A stretch of DNA of 64,000 nt from Dokdonella_A sp039926425 (GTDB taxonomy: Bacteria > Pseudomonadota > Gammaproteobacteria > Xanthomonadales > Rhodanobacteraceae): assembly GCF_039926425.1 (NCBI RefSeq), contig NZ_JBDSWZ010000079.1:10745-74744 (forward strand), given 5' to 3'. Positions 7,724 to 17,567 of this stretch are shown one piece after another. The notes under the pieces were generated by a model, which was not told where the DNA came from, made no database searches, and saw nothing but the letters and a program-made list of their open reading frames with translations. Made by a program: the position numbers and the translations under genes. How positions within the stretch are numbered: position 1 is the stretch's first letter; each line of letters opens with the position of its first letter.

Positions 7724-9319
7724 GTGCAACTGACGCTCTGGACCTACGAAGGCCCGCCGCATGTCGGAGCAATGCGAATCGCCACCGCGATGCGCGAGGT
7801 GCATTACGTCCTGCACGCACCGCAGGGTGATACCTACGCCGATTTGCTCTTCACGATGATCGAGCGCCGCGACCAGCGGCCGCCGGTGACCTATACGACG
7901 TTCCAGGCGCGCGATCTGGGCGGCGATACGGCGGAGCTGTTCAAGGACGCAGCGCGCGACGCGTATGAACGATTCAAGCCGAAGGCGATGCTGGTTGGCG
8001 CGTCGTGTACCGCCGAGCTGATCCAAGACGATCCGGGTGGACTCGCGCGCGCACTGGAGTTGCCGATTCCAGTCGTCGCCCTCGAGTTGCCGTCGTATCA
8101 GCGCAAAGAAAACTGGGGTGCTTCCGAGACGTTTTACCAGCTCGTGCGAGCGTGCGCCGGACCCACGGCACCACCGCCGGGCACTGCGCGACAGGCGCGT
8201 CCCGACGGGCAGCGCCCGCGCTGCAACGTGCTCGGACCCACCGCGCTTGGTTTCCGCCATCGCGACGACGTGCAGGAAATCACCGCGCTGCTCGGGCGGA
8301 TCGGCGTCGACGTGAATGTTTCCGCGCCGATGAACGCGACGCCTGCCGACCTCGTCCGTCTGGGCGACGCCGATTTCAATGTCGTGCTGTATCCGGAAAT
8401 CGCCGCCCAGGCCGCCGGCTGGCTGCAACGCATGTTCGGCCAACCGATGACCAAGACGGTTCCGATCGGCGTCGGCGCGACGCGTGAGTTCATCGACGAG
8501 GTCATCGCGCTCGCCGGTCTGGATCCGGCGCTGCTTCCATCCGAACTCACTGCACGTGCGGTCTGGTACTCGCGCTCCGTCGATTCGACCTACCTCACCA
8601 ACAAGCGCGTGTTCGTGTTTGGCGACGCTACCCATGCGGTCGCCGCAGCACGCGTCGCCAGCGAAGAGCTTGGCTTCCAGGTCGTCGGCATCGGCACCTA
8701 CAGCCGCGAATTCGCACGCGAGGTTCGCGAAGCCGCGCAGCGTTACGGCGTGGAAGCCCTGATCACCGATGACTACCTCGAAGTCGAGGCGCGCGTTGCC
8801 CAATTGCAACCGGAACTGGTGCTCGGCACACAAATGGAACGCCATATCGCCAAGCGCCTCGGCATTCCCTGCGCAGTGATCTCGGCGCCGGTGCATGTAC
8901 AGGACTACCCCGCACGCTACTCGCCGCAGATGGGGTTCGAAGGCGCCAACGTGCTGTTCGACACCTGGGTGCATCCACTGATGATGGGGCTGGAAGAACA
9001 TCTGATCACGATGTTCCGCGACGACTTCGAATTTCACGCCGACGCGGCGCCGTCGCACCTCGGCGGCGCTGCCAGCGAGAAGCGGCCCGATGTCGCGACG
9101 GTCGACACGCCGGTCCTCGCAAGCCCGGTTGTTGCAGGCGCTGCCGCGGTGCTGGCGGCTCCGTCGTGGGCCGTGGAAGCGGAAAACGAACTTCGGAAAA
9201 TTCCTTTTTTCGTGCGCGGAAAGGCGCGCCGCAACACCGAGCGTTTCGCGCTCGAACGCGGCGTCAAGACAATCACCGTGGAGGCTTTGTACGATGCTAA
9301 AGCCCACTTCGGTCGCTGA
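7724..9319 (+). CDS. bchB: Dark-operative protochlorophyllide reductase subunit BchB
   Basis: Second NB subunit, 531 aa, starting with GTG one base after the bchN stop. The family N-terminus MQLTLWTYEGPPHVGAMRIA is intact. Asp36 (HAPQGDTYAD) is the unusual aspartate that completes the cluster ligation with the three BchN cysteines. The middle carries VGASCTAELIQDD and LELPSYQRKENWG. The C-terminal small domain ends in the typical LRKIPFFVRGKARRNTERFA. The end overlaps bchH by 26 bases. Confidence 0.97.
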   Translation: MQLTLWTYEGPPHVGAMRIATAMREVHYVLHAPQGDTYADLLFTMIERRDQRPPVTYTTFQARDLGGDTAELFKDAARDAYERFKPKAMLVGASCTAELIQDDPGGLARALELPIPVVALELPSYQRKENWGASETFYQLVRACAGPTAPPPGTARQARPDGQRPRCNVLGPTALGFRHRDDVQEITALLGRIGVDVNVSAPMNATPADLVRLGDADFNVVLYPEIAAQAAGWLQRMFGQPMTKTVPIGVGATREFIDEVIALAGLDPALLPSELTARAVWYSRSVDSTYLTNKRVFVFGDATHAVAAARVASEELGFQVVGIGTYSREFAREVREAAQRYGVEALITDDYLEVEARVAQLQPELVLGTQMERHIAKRLGIPCAVISAPVHVQDYPARYSPQMGFEGANVLFDTWVHPLMMGLEEHLITMFRDDFEFHADAAPSHLGGAASEKRPDVATVDTPVLASPVVAGAAAVLAAPSWAVEAENELRKIPFFVRGKARRNTERFALERGVKTITVEALYDAKAHFGR

Positions 9320-12300
9320 TCCGACGCCGCCCGTGCGCGTCGTGATCGTGACAATGGACAACCACCTGGCGAGTGCCACGGATCGCGCGCGCGCGTCGCT
9401 GGCGAGGGAGATTCCCGGCCTCAGCCTGAGCATGCACACGGCTGCCGAATGGGGCAGCGATGAACTGGCGCTGGAACGCTGTCGTGCCGACATCGCGCGC
9501 GGCGACATCATCATCAACACGATGATGTTCATGGACGATCACATCCAGGCGGTTCTCCCTGCGCTGAAGGCGCGACGCGACCATTGCGACGCGATGATCG
9601 GCTGCATGTCGTCGGGCGAAGTGACGCGATTGACGCGGCTTGGACGTTTCGACATGGACGCGCCGCAGAGCGCGGCGATGGCGTTCCTCAAGAAACTCCG
9701 GCCCAAGCCGAAAGCGGGCGAGTCCGGCACCAGCGGCGCCAAACAGATGCGCATGCTGCGCACGCTTCCGAAGATCCTGCGCTTCATCCCGGGGGCTGCA
9801 CAGGATGCGCGCGCCTATTTCCTGACCCTGCAGTACTGGCTATGCGGGTCGGAAGACAACGTCGTCAACATGGTGCGGATGCTGGTCGACCGCTACGCCG
9901 ATGGCGAGAGGCGCAGCCTTCGTGGCACGCTCAAGCATCAGCCTCCGGTCGAATATCCTGAAATCGGCGTCTATCACCCGCGCCTGCCCGGGAAACTCGC
10001 CGAAGTGGCCGATGCACTGCCGAAGCACGGAACACGCGGGACCGTTGGCCTGCTGCTGATGCGCTCGTATCCGCTGGCAGGCAATACCGGGCACTACGAC
10101 GGCGTCATTCGCGCGTTCGAGGAGCGCGGGATGAACGTCGTCCCTGCATTCGCCTGCGGTCTCGATTCACGACCGGCGGTCGAGCAGTTCTTCATGAAGG
10201 ACGGCAAGGCCACCGTCGACGCGGTCGTGTCGTTGACCGGCTTCTCGCTCGTCGGTGGTCCGGCGTACAACGACGCCAAGGCTGCGGAGGATCTTCTCGC
10301 GACGCTCGACGTTCCGTACATCGCCGCGCACCCGGTCGAATTCCAGACTCTGGAAACGTGGGCCGCGTCCGAGCGTGGGTTACTGCCGGTCGAGTCGACG
10401 ATCATGGTTGCGATTCCGGAGCTCGATGGAGCAACCAGCCCGATGGTGTTCGGAGGCCGCTCCGACGCCGCTGGCGCAACCTGCACCGGCTGTCATCGCG
10501 GCTGCGTGTTTCCGGCGTCGCACAAGGGACGTGACATGCAAACGTGCGTCGAGCGCGCCGAGATGCTTGCGGCTCGCGTCGAGAAACTCGTGGTGCTGCG
10601 CCGCGCCGCAAGGGTCGATCGCAAGGTTGCGGTGGTGCTGTTTAATTTTCCGCCGAATGCAGGCAATACCGGCACTGCCGCGTATCTGGCGGTGTTCGAA
10701 TCGCTGCACCACACGCTGTCCGGCATGCAGGACGCGGGCTACACGGTCGACCTGCCGGCCAGCGTGGACGCCCTGCGCGAGCGGATCATCCATGGCAACG
10801 CCGCACGCCATGGCGCCAGTGCAAATGTGTATACCCGCATCCCGACCGACGACCACGTGATGCGCGAGCCGTGGCTGACGCAGATCGAAGCTGCGTGGGG
10901 TCCTGCGCCCGGCAAGCAGCAAAGCGACGGGCGATCGATCTTCGTGCTCGGCGAAACGTTCGGCAATGTCTTCGTTGGCATCCAGCCCTCGTTCGGTTAC
11001 GAGGGTGACCCGATGCGTCTGCTCTTCGAGCAGGGTTTTGCGCCGACGCACGCGTTTTCCGCATTCTATCGCTGGATCCGCGAGGACTTTGGCGCGCAGG
11101 CCGTGCTGCATTTCGGCACCCACGGCGCGCTCGAGTTCATGCCGGGCAAACAGGTGGGGCTCTCCGCGTCGTGCTGGCCGGAGCGCCTGATCGGCGATCT
11201 TCCGAACATCTATCTCTACGCCGCCAACAATCCTTCCGAGGGCGCGATCGCAAAGCGTCGCTCGCAGGCGACGCTGATCAGCTATCTGACGCCGCCGGTG
11301 GGCGAAGCAGGCCTGTATCGCGGTCTGATCGATCTCAAGTCGTCGATCGAGCGCTGGCGCGGACTCGCGCCGGAGGCATCGACCGAGCGTGCGGATCTCG
11401 CACCGCTGATCCAGGCGCAGGCTGCCGAGCTCGATCTTGCCCGGGTCGAGCCGCTGTGGAGCGACGACGTCGAGGCGCAGATCGAACGCCTCAACACCTC
11501 GGTGCTCGAGCTCGAATACACACTGATTCCGCATGGCCTGCACGTTGTCGGCAAGGCACCCAGCATCGAAGAGCGCATCGAGATGCTTGCTTCGCTGGCC
11601 GACGCATCGCACGGGGTGCGTCCATCGAAGATCGCGATCGAAGCCATGCTGCGCGGCGCAACACCGGCAGCGGCACTCGCTGACGCGGGCGCACGTGTCG
11701 ACGAGAAGATGCTGGCCGTCTTCACGGAATTGCTGGCCACCGATACGCTCATGCGCGACGACCACGAACTGGGCGCCATCATGCACGCCCTCGATGGCGG
11801 CTTCATTCGCCCAGCTCCCGGCGGAGATCTCTTGCGTACGCCGGCAATCCTCCCGACTGGACGCAATCTGCACGGCTTCGATCCATTCCGCATTCCAAGC
11901 GCCTTTGCGATCGAGGATGGTGCGCGACAGGCGACGGTGCTTCTCGATCGCTACGCCGAGGACAGCGGTGCGCTGCCGGAGTCGATCGCGCTGGTGTTGT
12001 GGGGTACCGACAACCTGAAAACAGAAGGCGCGCCGATTGCACAGGCACTCGCGCTGATGGGCACACGGCCGCGATTCGATGGATATGGGCGGCTGATCGG
12101 AGCGGAGCTCATTCCGCTCGATGTGCTCGGTCGTCCGCGCGTCGACGTGATGATCAGCCTCTCCGGAATCTTCCGCGACCTGTTGCCGCTGCAGATCAAG
12201 CTCCTCGCCGAAGCCTCGTATCTGTGCGCGCTGGCCGATGAGCCACTCGAGCGCAATTTCATCCGCAAGCACGCGCTGAGTTATCAGAAAATCCACGGTT

Positions 12301-13052
12301 GCGATCTGGAAACCGCATCGCTGCGCGTCTACGGCAATGCCGACGGAGCCTATGGGTCGAACGTCAACCATCTGGTCGACAACGGCCGTTGGGACAACGA
12401 GGACGAACTCGCCGAAACCTATACGCGGCGCAAGAGCTTCGCGTTCAATCGCGAAGGGCGTCCGAGCCATCAGGCGGCATTGTTGAAGAGCACGCTCGCC
12501 GACATCCAGCTCGCCTACCAGAACCTCGACTCCGTCGAACTCGGCGTGACCACGGTCAACAACTATTTCGACACGCTCGGCGGCATCAGTCGCGCGGTGA
12601 AGCGCGAACGCGGCGCAACACCGCCGGTCTACATCAGCGACCAGACCAAGGGCAGCGGCGTGGTGCGATCGCTGTCCGAACAGGTCGCGCTCGAATCGCG
12701 CACGCGCGTCCTCAATCCGCGCTGGTACGAGGGCATGCTCAAGCACGGCTACGAAGGCGTGCGACAGATCGAGGAGCATGTCACCAACACGATGGGCTGG
12801 TCGGCGACGACCGGTCAGGTGCAGCCGTGGGTCTACCAGCAACTCGCGCAGACCTACATGCTCGATCCGGAAATGCGCGAGCGTCTCGCCGCGCTCAATC
12901 CGACCGCGTCGGCGAAGGTTGCAAACCGCCTGCTCGAAGCACAGGAAAGATCGTACTGGCAGCCCGACGAGGCCACGCTCGCAGCGCTGCGCAACGCATC
13001 CCTCGATATCGAGGACCGTCTTGAAGGAATTCCAATGGTAGCCGCAGCATGA
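9294..13052 (+). CDS. bchH: Magnesium chelatase large subunit BchH
   Basis: Porphyrin-binding, catalytic subunit of Mg-chelatase, 1252 aa, which works with BchI and BchD (not in this window) to insert Mg into protoporphyrin IX. CobN/Mg-chelatase family motifs are visible: GCMSSGEVTRLTRLGRFDM near residue 103, ATCTGCHRGCVFPASHKGR near 395, and HFGTHGALEFMPGKQVGLS near 605. The ATG at 9294 gives the family N-terminus VRVVIVTMDNHLASA and overlaps the end of bchB by 26 bases. The earlier in-frame start at 9090 would lie deep inside bchB and is rejected. The stop overlaps bchL as ATGA. Confidence 0.97.
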   Translation: MLKPTSVADPTPPVRVVIVTMDNHLASATDRARASLAREIPGLSLSMHTAAEWGSDELALERCRADIARGDIIINTMMFMDDHIQAVLPALKARRDHCDAMIGCMSSGEVTRLTRLGRFDMDAPQSAAMAFLKKLRPKPKAGESGTSGAKQMRMLRTLPKILRFIPGAAQDARAYFLTLQYWLCGSEDNVVNMVRMLVDRYADGERRSLRGTLKHQPPVEYPEIGVYHPRLPGKLAEVADALPKHGTRGTVGLLLMRSYPLAGNTGHYDGVIRAFEERGMNVVPAFACGLDSRPAVEQFFMKDGKATVDAVVSLTGFSLVGGPAYNDAKAAEDLLATLDVPYIAAHPVEFQTLETWAASERGLLPVESTIMVAIPELDGATSPMVFGGRSDAAGATCTGCHRGCVFPASHKGRDMQTCVERAEMLAARVEKLVVLRRAARVDRKVAVVLFNFPPNAGNTGTAAYLAVFESLHHTLSGMQDAGYTVDLPASVDALRERIIHGNAARHGASANVYTRIPTDDHVMREPWLTQIEAAWGPAPGKQQSDGRSIFVLGETFGNVFVGIQPSFGYEGDPMRLLFEQGFAPTHAFSAFYRWIREDFGAQAVLHFGTHGALEFMPGKQVGLSASCWPERLIGDLPNIYLYAANNPSEGAIAKRRSQATLISYLTPPVGEAGLYRGLIDLKSSIERWRGLAPEASTERADLAPLIQAQAAELDLARVEPLWSDDVEAQIERLNTSVLELEYTLIPHGLHVVGKAPSIEERIEMLASLADASHGVRPSKIAIEAMLRGATPAAALADAGARVDEKMLAVFTELLATDTLMRDDHELGAIMHALDGGFIRPAPGGDLLRTPAILPTGRNLHGFDPFRIPSAFAIEDGARQATVLLDRYAEDSGALPESIALVLWGTDNLKTEGAPIAQALALMGTRPRFDGYGRLIGAELIPLDVLGRPRVDVMISLSGIFRDLLPLQIKLLAEASYLCALADEPLERNFIRKHALSYQKIHGCDLETASLRVYGNADGAYGSNVNHLVDNGRWDNEDELAETYTRRKSFAFNREGRPSHQAALLKSTLADIQLAYQNLDSVELGVTTVNNYFDTLGGISRAVKRERGATPPVYISDQTKGSGVVRSLSEQVALESRTRVLNPRWYEGMLKHGYEGVRQIEEHVTNTMGWSATTGQVQPWVYQQLAQTYMLDPEMRERLAALNPTASAKVANRLLEAQERSYWQPDEATLAALRNASLDIEDRLEGIPMVAAA

Positions 13053-13960
13053 ATCATCTCGCAGATCCTCCAGTTCGTCCCGCGCACGTGCATGGCCGTC
13101 CCGATGGCGAGGGCAGCCTGCAGGTCGCGCTCGATCCCAACCTGCGCATCGAGGGGGCGAAGGTGTTCGCCGTCTACGGCAAGGGTGGAATCGGCAAGAG
13201 CACGACGTCCTCCAATCTCTCGGTCGCGTTCTCGAAGCTCGGCAAGCGCGTGCTGCAGATCGGCTGCGACCCGAAGCACGACTCCACCTTCACGCTGACC
13301 AAGCGCCTGGTGCCGACCGTGATCGACATCCTCGAGAGCGTCGATTTCCATGGCGAGGAACTTCGCCCGGAAGACTTCGTGTTTCCCGGATACAACGGTG
13401 TCATGTGCATCGAAGCAGGCGGGCCGCCCGCCGGCACCGGGTGCGGTGGTTACGTCGTCGGTCAGACGGTCAAGCTGCTGAAGGAACACCATCTGCTGGA
13501 AGACACCGACGTGGTCGTGTTCGACGTCCTGGGCGACGTCGTCTGCGGCGGATTCGCTTCACCGTTGCAGCACGCCAATCGCGCACTCGTCGTCGCAGCC
13601 AACGATTTCGATTCCATCTTCGCGATGAACCGCATCATCGCGGCGATCAATTCGAAATCGAAGAACTATGGCGTGCGACTTGCCGGCGTGATCGCGAACC
13701 GCAGTCGCGACACAGACCAGATCGACAAGTACAACGCGGCGATCGGCATGAAGACGCTGGCGAAGTTCGCCGATCTCGACGTGATCCGGCGCAGTCGCCT
13801 GAAGAAATCCACGTTGTTCGAGATGGAATACTCGCCCGAACTCGAAGCGGTGCAGAACGAATACCTGCGCCTCGCCGAGTCGCTGTGGAATGGCGTCGAG
13901 CCGCTGAACATCTCGCCGATGCGCGACCGCGACATCTTCGACCTGCTGGGTTTCGAGTAA
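13049..13960 (+). CDS. bchL: Dark-operative protochlorophyllide reductase ATPase BchL
   Basis: Nitrogenase iron-protein homologue, 303 aa, that passes electrons to BchNB with ATP hydrolysis. The Walker A motif GKGGIGKST lies at 44-52. The cluster ligands Cys132 (GTGCGGY) and Cys166 (DVVCGGF), which bridge the dimer, are present, as is GCDPKHDST at 72-80. The N-terminal 30 residues are a variable extension. It overlaps bchH by four bases and bchM by one (TAATG). Confidence 0.98.
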   Translation: MNHLADPPVRPAHVHGRPDGEGSLQVALDPNLRIEGAKVFAVYGKGGIGKSTTSSNLSVAFSKLGKRVLQIGCDPKHDSTFTLTKRLVPTVIDILESVDFHGEELRPEDFVFPGYNGVMCIEAGGPPAGTGCGGYVVGQTVKLLKEHHLLEDTDVVVFDVLGDVVCGGFASPLQHANRALVVAANDFDSIFAMNRIIAAINSKSKNYGVRLAGVIANRSRDTDQIDKYNAAIGMKTLAKFADLDVIRRSRLKKSTLFEMEYSPELEAVQNEYLRLAESLWNGVEPLNISPMRDRDIFDLLGFE

Positions 13961-14661
13961 TGAGCCACGACAGCTACGTCGCGCGTCGCGGCCAGCTCGA
14001 AACCTATTTCGACCGCACCGCAGCGGACGCGTGGGCGCGGCTGACATCGACTGCCAAAGTCAGCCGGATCCGTGAAACCGTTCGCGCGGGTCGCGACCGC
14101 ATGCGTGCGACGTTGCTCAGCCGGCTCCCCGATGACCTCACCGGCGCACGCGTACTCGATGCCGGCTGCGGTACGGGCGCATTGGCGGTCGAAGCGGCAC
14201 GTCGTGGTGCCGAGGTGGTCGCGATCGATTTGTCGCCGACGCTGGTCAAGCTCGCCGCCGAGCGCCTGCCCACCGACCTCGGCCGCGGGCGGATCGAGCT
14301 GCATGTCGGCGACATGCTCGATTCCAGGCTCGGTGAATTCGATCACGTCGTCGGTATGGATTCGCTGATCCACTACCGTGCCGGCGACATGGTCGATGCA
14401 GTGCAGTCGCTGATTGCGCGGACGCGCACCAGCCTGCAGTTCACGTTCGCACCGCGCACGCCGTTGCTCACCGTGATGCACAACGTCGGCAAGCTGTTTC
14501 CACGCGGCGACCGCGCGCCGGCCATCGAACCGGTATCGGAATCGACGCTGCGTCGACTGATTGGCACACGTCCTGCGCTGACGATGTGGACAATCGGTCA
14601 GACCACGCGCATCAAGAGCGGCTTCTATACCTCGCAGGCACTGGAGCTGGTGCGCCGATGA
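13960..14661 (+). CDS. bchM: Mg-protoporphyrin IX O-methyltransferase BchM
   Basis: SAM-dependent methyltransferase of 233 aa that esterifies Mg-protoporphyrin IX, the step between Mg insertion and ring-E closure. The SAM-binding motif VLDAGCGTGALAVEAARRGA lies near residues 65-84, and post-motif AIDLSPTLV follows. The N-terminal YFDRTAADAWARLTSTAKVSRIRETVRAGR is typical of BchM. The start was placed at 13960, where ATG shares its A with the bchL stop; the longer frame from 13405 lies inside bchL. Confidence 0.95.
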   Translation: MSHDSYVARRGQLETYFDRTAADAWARLTSTAKVSRIRETVRAGRDRMRATLLSRLPDDLTGARVLDAGCGTGALAVEAARRGAEVVAIDLSPTLVKLAAERLPTDLGRGRIELHVGDMLDSRLGEFDHVVGMDSLIHYRAGDMVDAVQSLIARTRTSLQFTFAPRTPLLTVMHNVGKLFPRGDRAPAIEPVSESTLRRLIGTRPALTMWTIGQTTRIKSGFYTSQALELVRR

Positions 14662-16118
14662 AGTTCAACGCGGCATTCGCCCAGCGCTGGACCAAGCTCG
14701 GTCCGCAGTTCCTGCCGTTCGCCGATGCGGCGACGCCGGAGCTGCCACTGAAGCGCTTGCTGCGCCTGTCGCTGTTTCAGGTGTCGGTCGGGATGGCCAT
14801 CGCACTGCTGGTCGGTACGCTCAACCGAGTGATGATCGTCGAGCTGCAGGTGTCGGCCAGCCTTGTCGGCCTGATGATTGCGCTGCCACTGGTGTTCGCG
14901 CCATTCCGGGCGATCATCGGCTTTCGCTCGGACACGCATCGCTCGGTGCTGGGCTGGCGGCGGGTGCCATACATCTGGTTCGGCTCGCTGCTGCAATTCG
15001 GCGGCCTCGCCATCATGCCGTTCGCGCTGATCGTGCTGTCCGGAGACACGAACGGCCCTGTCGTTTACGGCGAAATCGCGGCGGCATTCGCGTTCCTCCT
15101 GATCGGCGCAGGGCTGCACACCACGCAGACTGTCGGCCTCGCACTCGCGACGGATCTCGCACCGGACGCGTCGCGACCGAAAGTGGTCGCGCTGATGTGC
15201 ACGATGCTGCTGCTCGGCGTCGCCTTCAGCTCGGTGATCTTCGGTTTGTTGCTGCATGACTTCAGCCAGCTGCGCCTGATCAAGGTCGTGCAAGGGACTG
15301 CGGTGGTGACGATGATGCTCAACATCGCCGCGCTGTGGAAACAGGAAGTGCGCGACCCCGCGCTCACGTCGCCGGATCGCGAACTTCCTTCATTCAGGGA
15401 ATCGTGGCGCGAACTGCGCACCGACGATCTCGCGGTGCGACGACTCATCGCGCTGGGCATCGGCACGTTCGCATTCGGCATGCAGGACATCTTGCTGGAG
15501 CCGTATGGCGGTGAGGTGCTGAAGCTGTCGGTGGCGGCGACCACATTGCTCACCGCGATCCTCGCCGCAACCGGGCTCACGGGTTTCGTGATGGCCGCGC
15601 GTGCGATCGGCCGCGGCTTCGATGCCTACCGCATTGCCTGCCTCGGAACCCTCTCCGGCCTTGTCGGCATGACCGGCGTGGTGTTTTCAGCCCCGCTCCA
15701 TTCCGTGCTGCTGTTCGCCATCGGCGTCGGCGGCATCGGTTTCGGCAGCGGCATGTTCGCGCACAGCACGCTGACCGTTGCGATGAAACTCGCGCCGAAA
15801 GGTCAGGTCGGCCTCGCAATCGGCATCTGGGGCGCAGTGCAGGCGACCTCGTCAGGCGTGGCCATCGCAATCAGTGGAGTCCTGCGGGACTCGATCAACA
15901 GCATCGCGCGCACCGGGGAGCTCGGCGTCGCGCTGAGCGGTCCGGCTACCGGATATGGCGCGGTCTACAATCTCGAGATCATTCTTCTTTTCGCGACTCT
16001 CATCGCGATCGGTCCGCTGGTGCGCCTCTCGCGCCACGATGCACCGCTTTCGTTGTCCGCCGGCACGGTTCTGCCGGATTTCCAACTCAGTACGCAAAGC
16101 CGGGAGCTGGTCCCATGA
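14658..16118 (+). CDS. lhaA: LhaA, PucC-family light-harvesting assembly protein
   Basis: BCD-family membrane protein of 486 aa with about 12 membrane segments, encoded between bchM and puhA as in other purple bacteria. LhaA promotes assembly of the light-harvesting 1 complex. Visible motifs are GTLNRVMIVELQVSASLVGL, RSDTHRSVLGWRRVPYIWFG and MQDILLEPYGGEVL. It is a paralogue of the protein at 576-1940. ATG at 14658 overlaps the bchM stop as ATGA and begins the family's N-terminus. Confidence 0.93.
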   Translation: MKFNAAFAQRWTKLGPQFLPFADAATPELPLKRLLRLSLFQVSVGMAIALLVGTLNRVMIVELQVSASLVGLMIALPLVFAPFRAIIGFRSDTHRSVLGWRRVPYIWFGSLLQFGGLAIMPFALIVLSGDTNGPVVYGEIAAAFAFLLIGAGLHTTQTVGLALATDLAPDASRPKVVALMCTMLLLGVAFSSVIFGLLLHDFSQLRLIKVVQGTAVVTMMLNIAALWKQEVRDPALTSPDRELPSFRESWRELRTDDLAVRRLIALGIGTFAFGMQDILLEPYGGEVLKLSVAATTLLTAILAATGLTGFVMAARAIGRGFDAYRIACLGTLSGLVGMTGVVFSAPLHSVLLFAIGVGGIGFGSGMFAHSTLTVAMKLAPKGQVGLAIGIWGAVQATSSGVAIAISGVLRDSINSIARTGELGVALSGPATGYGAVYNLEIILLFATLIAIGPLVRLSRHDAPLSLSAGTVLPDFQLSTQSRELVP

Positions 16119-16888
16119 ATCAAGGCGCCATTACGTCATCGATCGACATCGCACAGGTCACCCTGTACCTCTTCTGGTTCTTTTTTGCCGGGCTTCTCTA
16201 TTACCTGCGGCGCGAGGACAAGCGCGAGGGCTATCCGCTGGAGGAGGCGAACCCCGGTTCGCGCAAATCCATCGACGGATTCCCGGGGCGACCGACGCAG
16301 AAGATTTTCACCCTTCCTCACGGCGGTACGCGGATTCGGCCGGAGATCGGACCCGATGACGCGAACAAGTCGCTCGATACCGCACCGACAGCATGGTGGA
16401 CATCGGCGCCGATCGATCCGACCGGCAATCCGATGCTCGCAGGGGTAGGGCCCGGCGCGTGGGCAGACCGCCCGGACCATGCGGAACTCACCGTCGAAGG
16501 ACTTCCGAAGATCGTCCCTCTGCGAGCGGATGCGGCCTATTCGCTTGATCGACGCGATCCGGACCCGCGCGGCAACCCGGTACTTGGAGCCGATGGCGCT
16601 GTCGGCGGCACGATCGTCGACATCTGGGTCGACCGTTCCGAACGGCTGTTCCGCTATCTGGAAGTCGAGGTGGCCGGCGGGCGACACGTGCTGCTGCCGG
16701 TGAATTTCACCAAGATCACCAACCGTGGCACGGTCAACGTGCGTTCGATCCTCGGCAGTCATTTCACCGACGTGCCGGGCCTGCGCAATCCGGAGCAGGT
16801 GACGATGCTGGAGGAGGAGAAAATCATGGCGTACTACGGCGCGGGAACACTGTACGCAAAGCCGTCGCGCCTGGGACCTCTGCTATGA
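16115..16888 (+). CDS. puhA: Photosynthetic reaction centre H subunit PuhA
   Basis: The H subunit (257 aa) caps the cytoplasmic face of the reaction centre and helps proton delivery to QB. One N-terminal transmembrane helix (VTLYLFWFFFAGLLYYLRREDKREGYPLE, about 15-43) is followed by the soluble PRC-barrel domain, with VGGTIVDIWVDRSERLFRYLEVEV and a C-terminal YYGAGTLYA. It overlaps lhaA and puhB by four bases each. The L and M subunit genes (puf) are not in the window. Confidence 0.97.
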   Translation: MNQGAITSSIDIAQVTLYLFWFFFAGLLYYLRREDKREGYPLEEANPGSRKSIDGFPGRPTQKIFTLPHGGTRIRPEIGPDDANKSLDTAPTAWWTSAPIDPTGNPMLAGVGPGAWADRPDHAELTVEGLPKIVPLRADAAYSLDRRDPDPRGNPVLGADGAVGGTIVDIWVDRSERLFRYLEVEVAGGRHVLLPVNFTKITNRGTVNVRSILGSHFTDVPGLRNPEQVTMLEEEKIMAYYGAGTLYAKPSRLGPLL

Positions 16889-17553
16889 CGCACGAATCCG
16901 CGACCACAGTGAAGGAATTGCCGGAGGCACTGCCGCCGGGTGAGCACATCCTCTGGCAAGGTCGCCCCGAGTGGCGATCCCTGTATCGGCGCGCATACCA
17001 CGGTCGAACGCTGGCGATCTATTTCGCTGTGCTGCTGGCATTGCGCGGCGCCACGGTTCTCTGGTTCGGCGGCACCGTCGGTGCGGCGGCGATCGCGATC
17101 CTCTGGTTGTTGCCAGCGGCCTTGTTCTCGCTTGGCGTTCTCGCCGTGCTCGCATGGCTGAGTGCGCGCGCGACCTGGTACACGATCACTGATCGTCGTG
17201 TGTGCATGCGGATTGGCGTTGTCCTCGAGATCACCTTCAACTTCCCGTTCCAGGTCATCGATGCGGCGGGCTTGCACCAGTATCCCGATGGCAGCGGAGA
17301 CATCCCGCTGATGTTCATGGACGGTGAGCAGATCGCCTATGCGCACCTGTGGCCGCATGCGCGGCCATGGCGCCTTCGCAGGACCGAACCAATGATGCGT
17401 TGCGTTCCCGATGCCGCAAAGGTCGCCGAACTTCTCGCGGGTGCGATTCGCACGGCGATCAGTCCAGAAGCGCGCTCTTTCCGCGTGGCCTTCGATCACG
17501 CCAATCTGGATATCGACGCGCCCTCCGCCAACGCAACCGCCAGCGCGGCTTGA
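16885..17553 (+). CDS. puhB: Photosynthetic complex assembly protein PuhB
   Basis: Membrane protein of 222 aa with a PH-like domain, needed for normal reaction-centre assembly. The N-terminal LPPGEHILWQGRPEWRSLYRRAYH and the hydrophobic stretches about 43-94 precede the PH-like region WYTITDRRVCMRIGVVLEITFNFPF. Its place between puhA and puhC is diagnostic. It overlaps puhA as ATGA. Confidence 0.93.
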   Translation: MTHESATTVKELPEALPPGEHILWQGRPEWRSLYRRAYHGRTLAIYFAVLLALRGATVLWFGGTVGAAAIAILWLLPAALFSLGVLAVLAWLSARATWYTITDRRVCMRIGVVLEITFNFPFQVIDAAGLHQYPDGSGDIPLMFMDGEQIAYAHLWPHARPWRLRRTEPMMRCVPDAAKVAELLAGAIRTAISPEARSFRVAFDHANLDIDAPSANATASAA

Positions 17554-17567
17554 CCTGCGGAGTTTTC

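Noticed and set aside
7634..9532. 632-codon minus-strand frame
   Set aside because: Antisense to bchB and the start of bchH, with no family resemblance.
10380..12842. 820-codon open frame on the minus strand
   Set aside because: Fully antisense to bchH. GC-rich DNA keeps the antisense frame open; the translation is rich in Arg, His and Gln and shows no domain.
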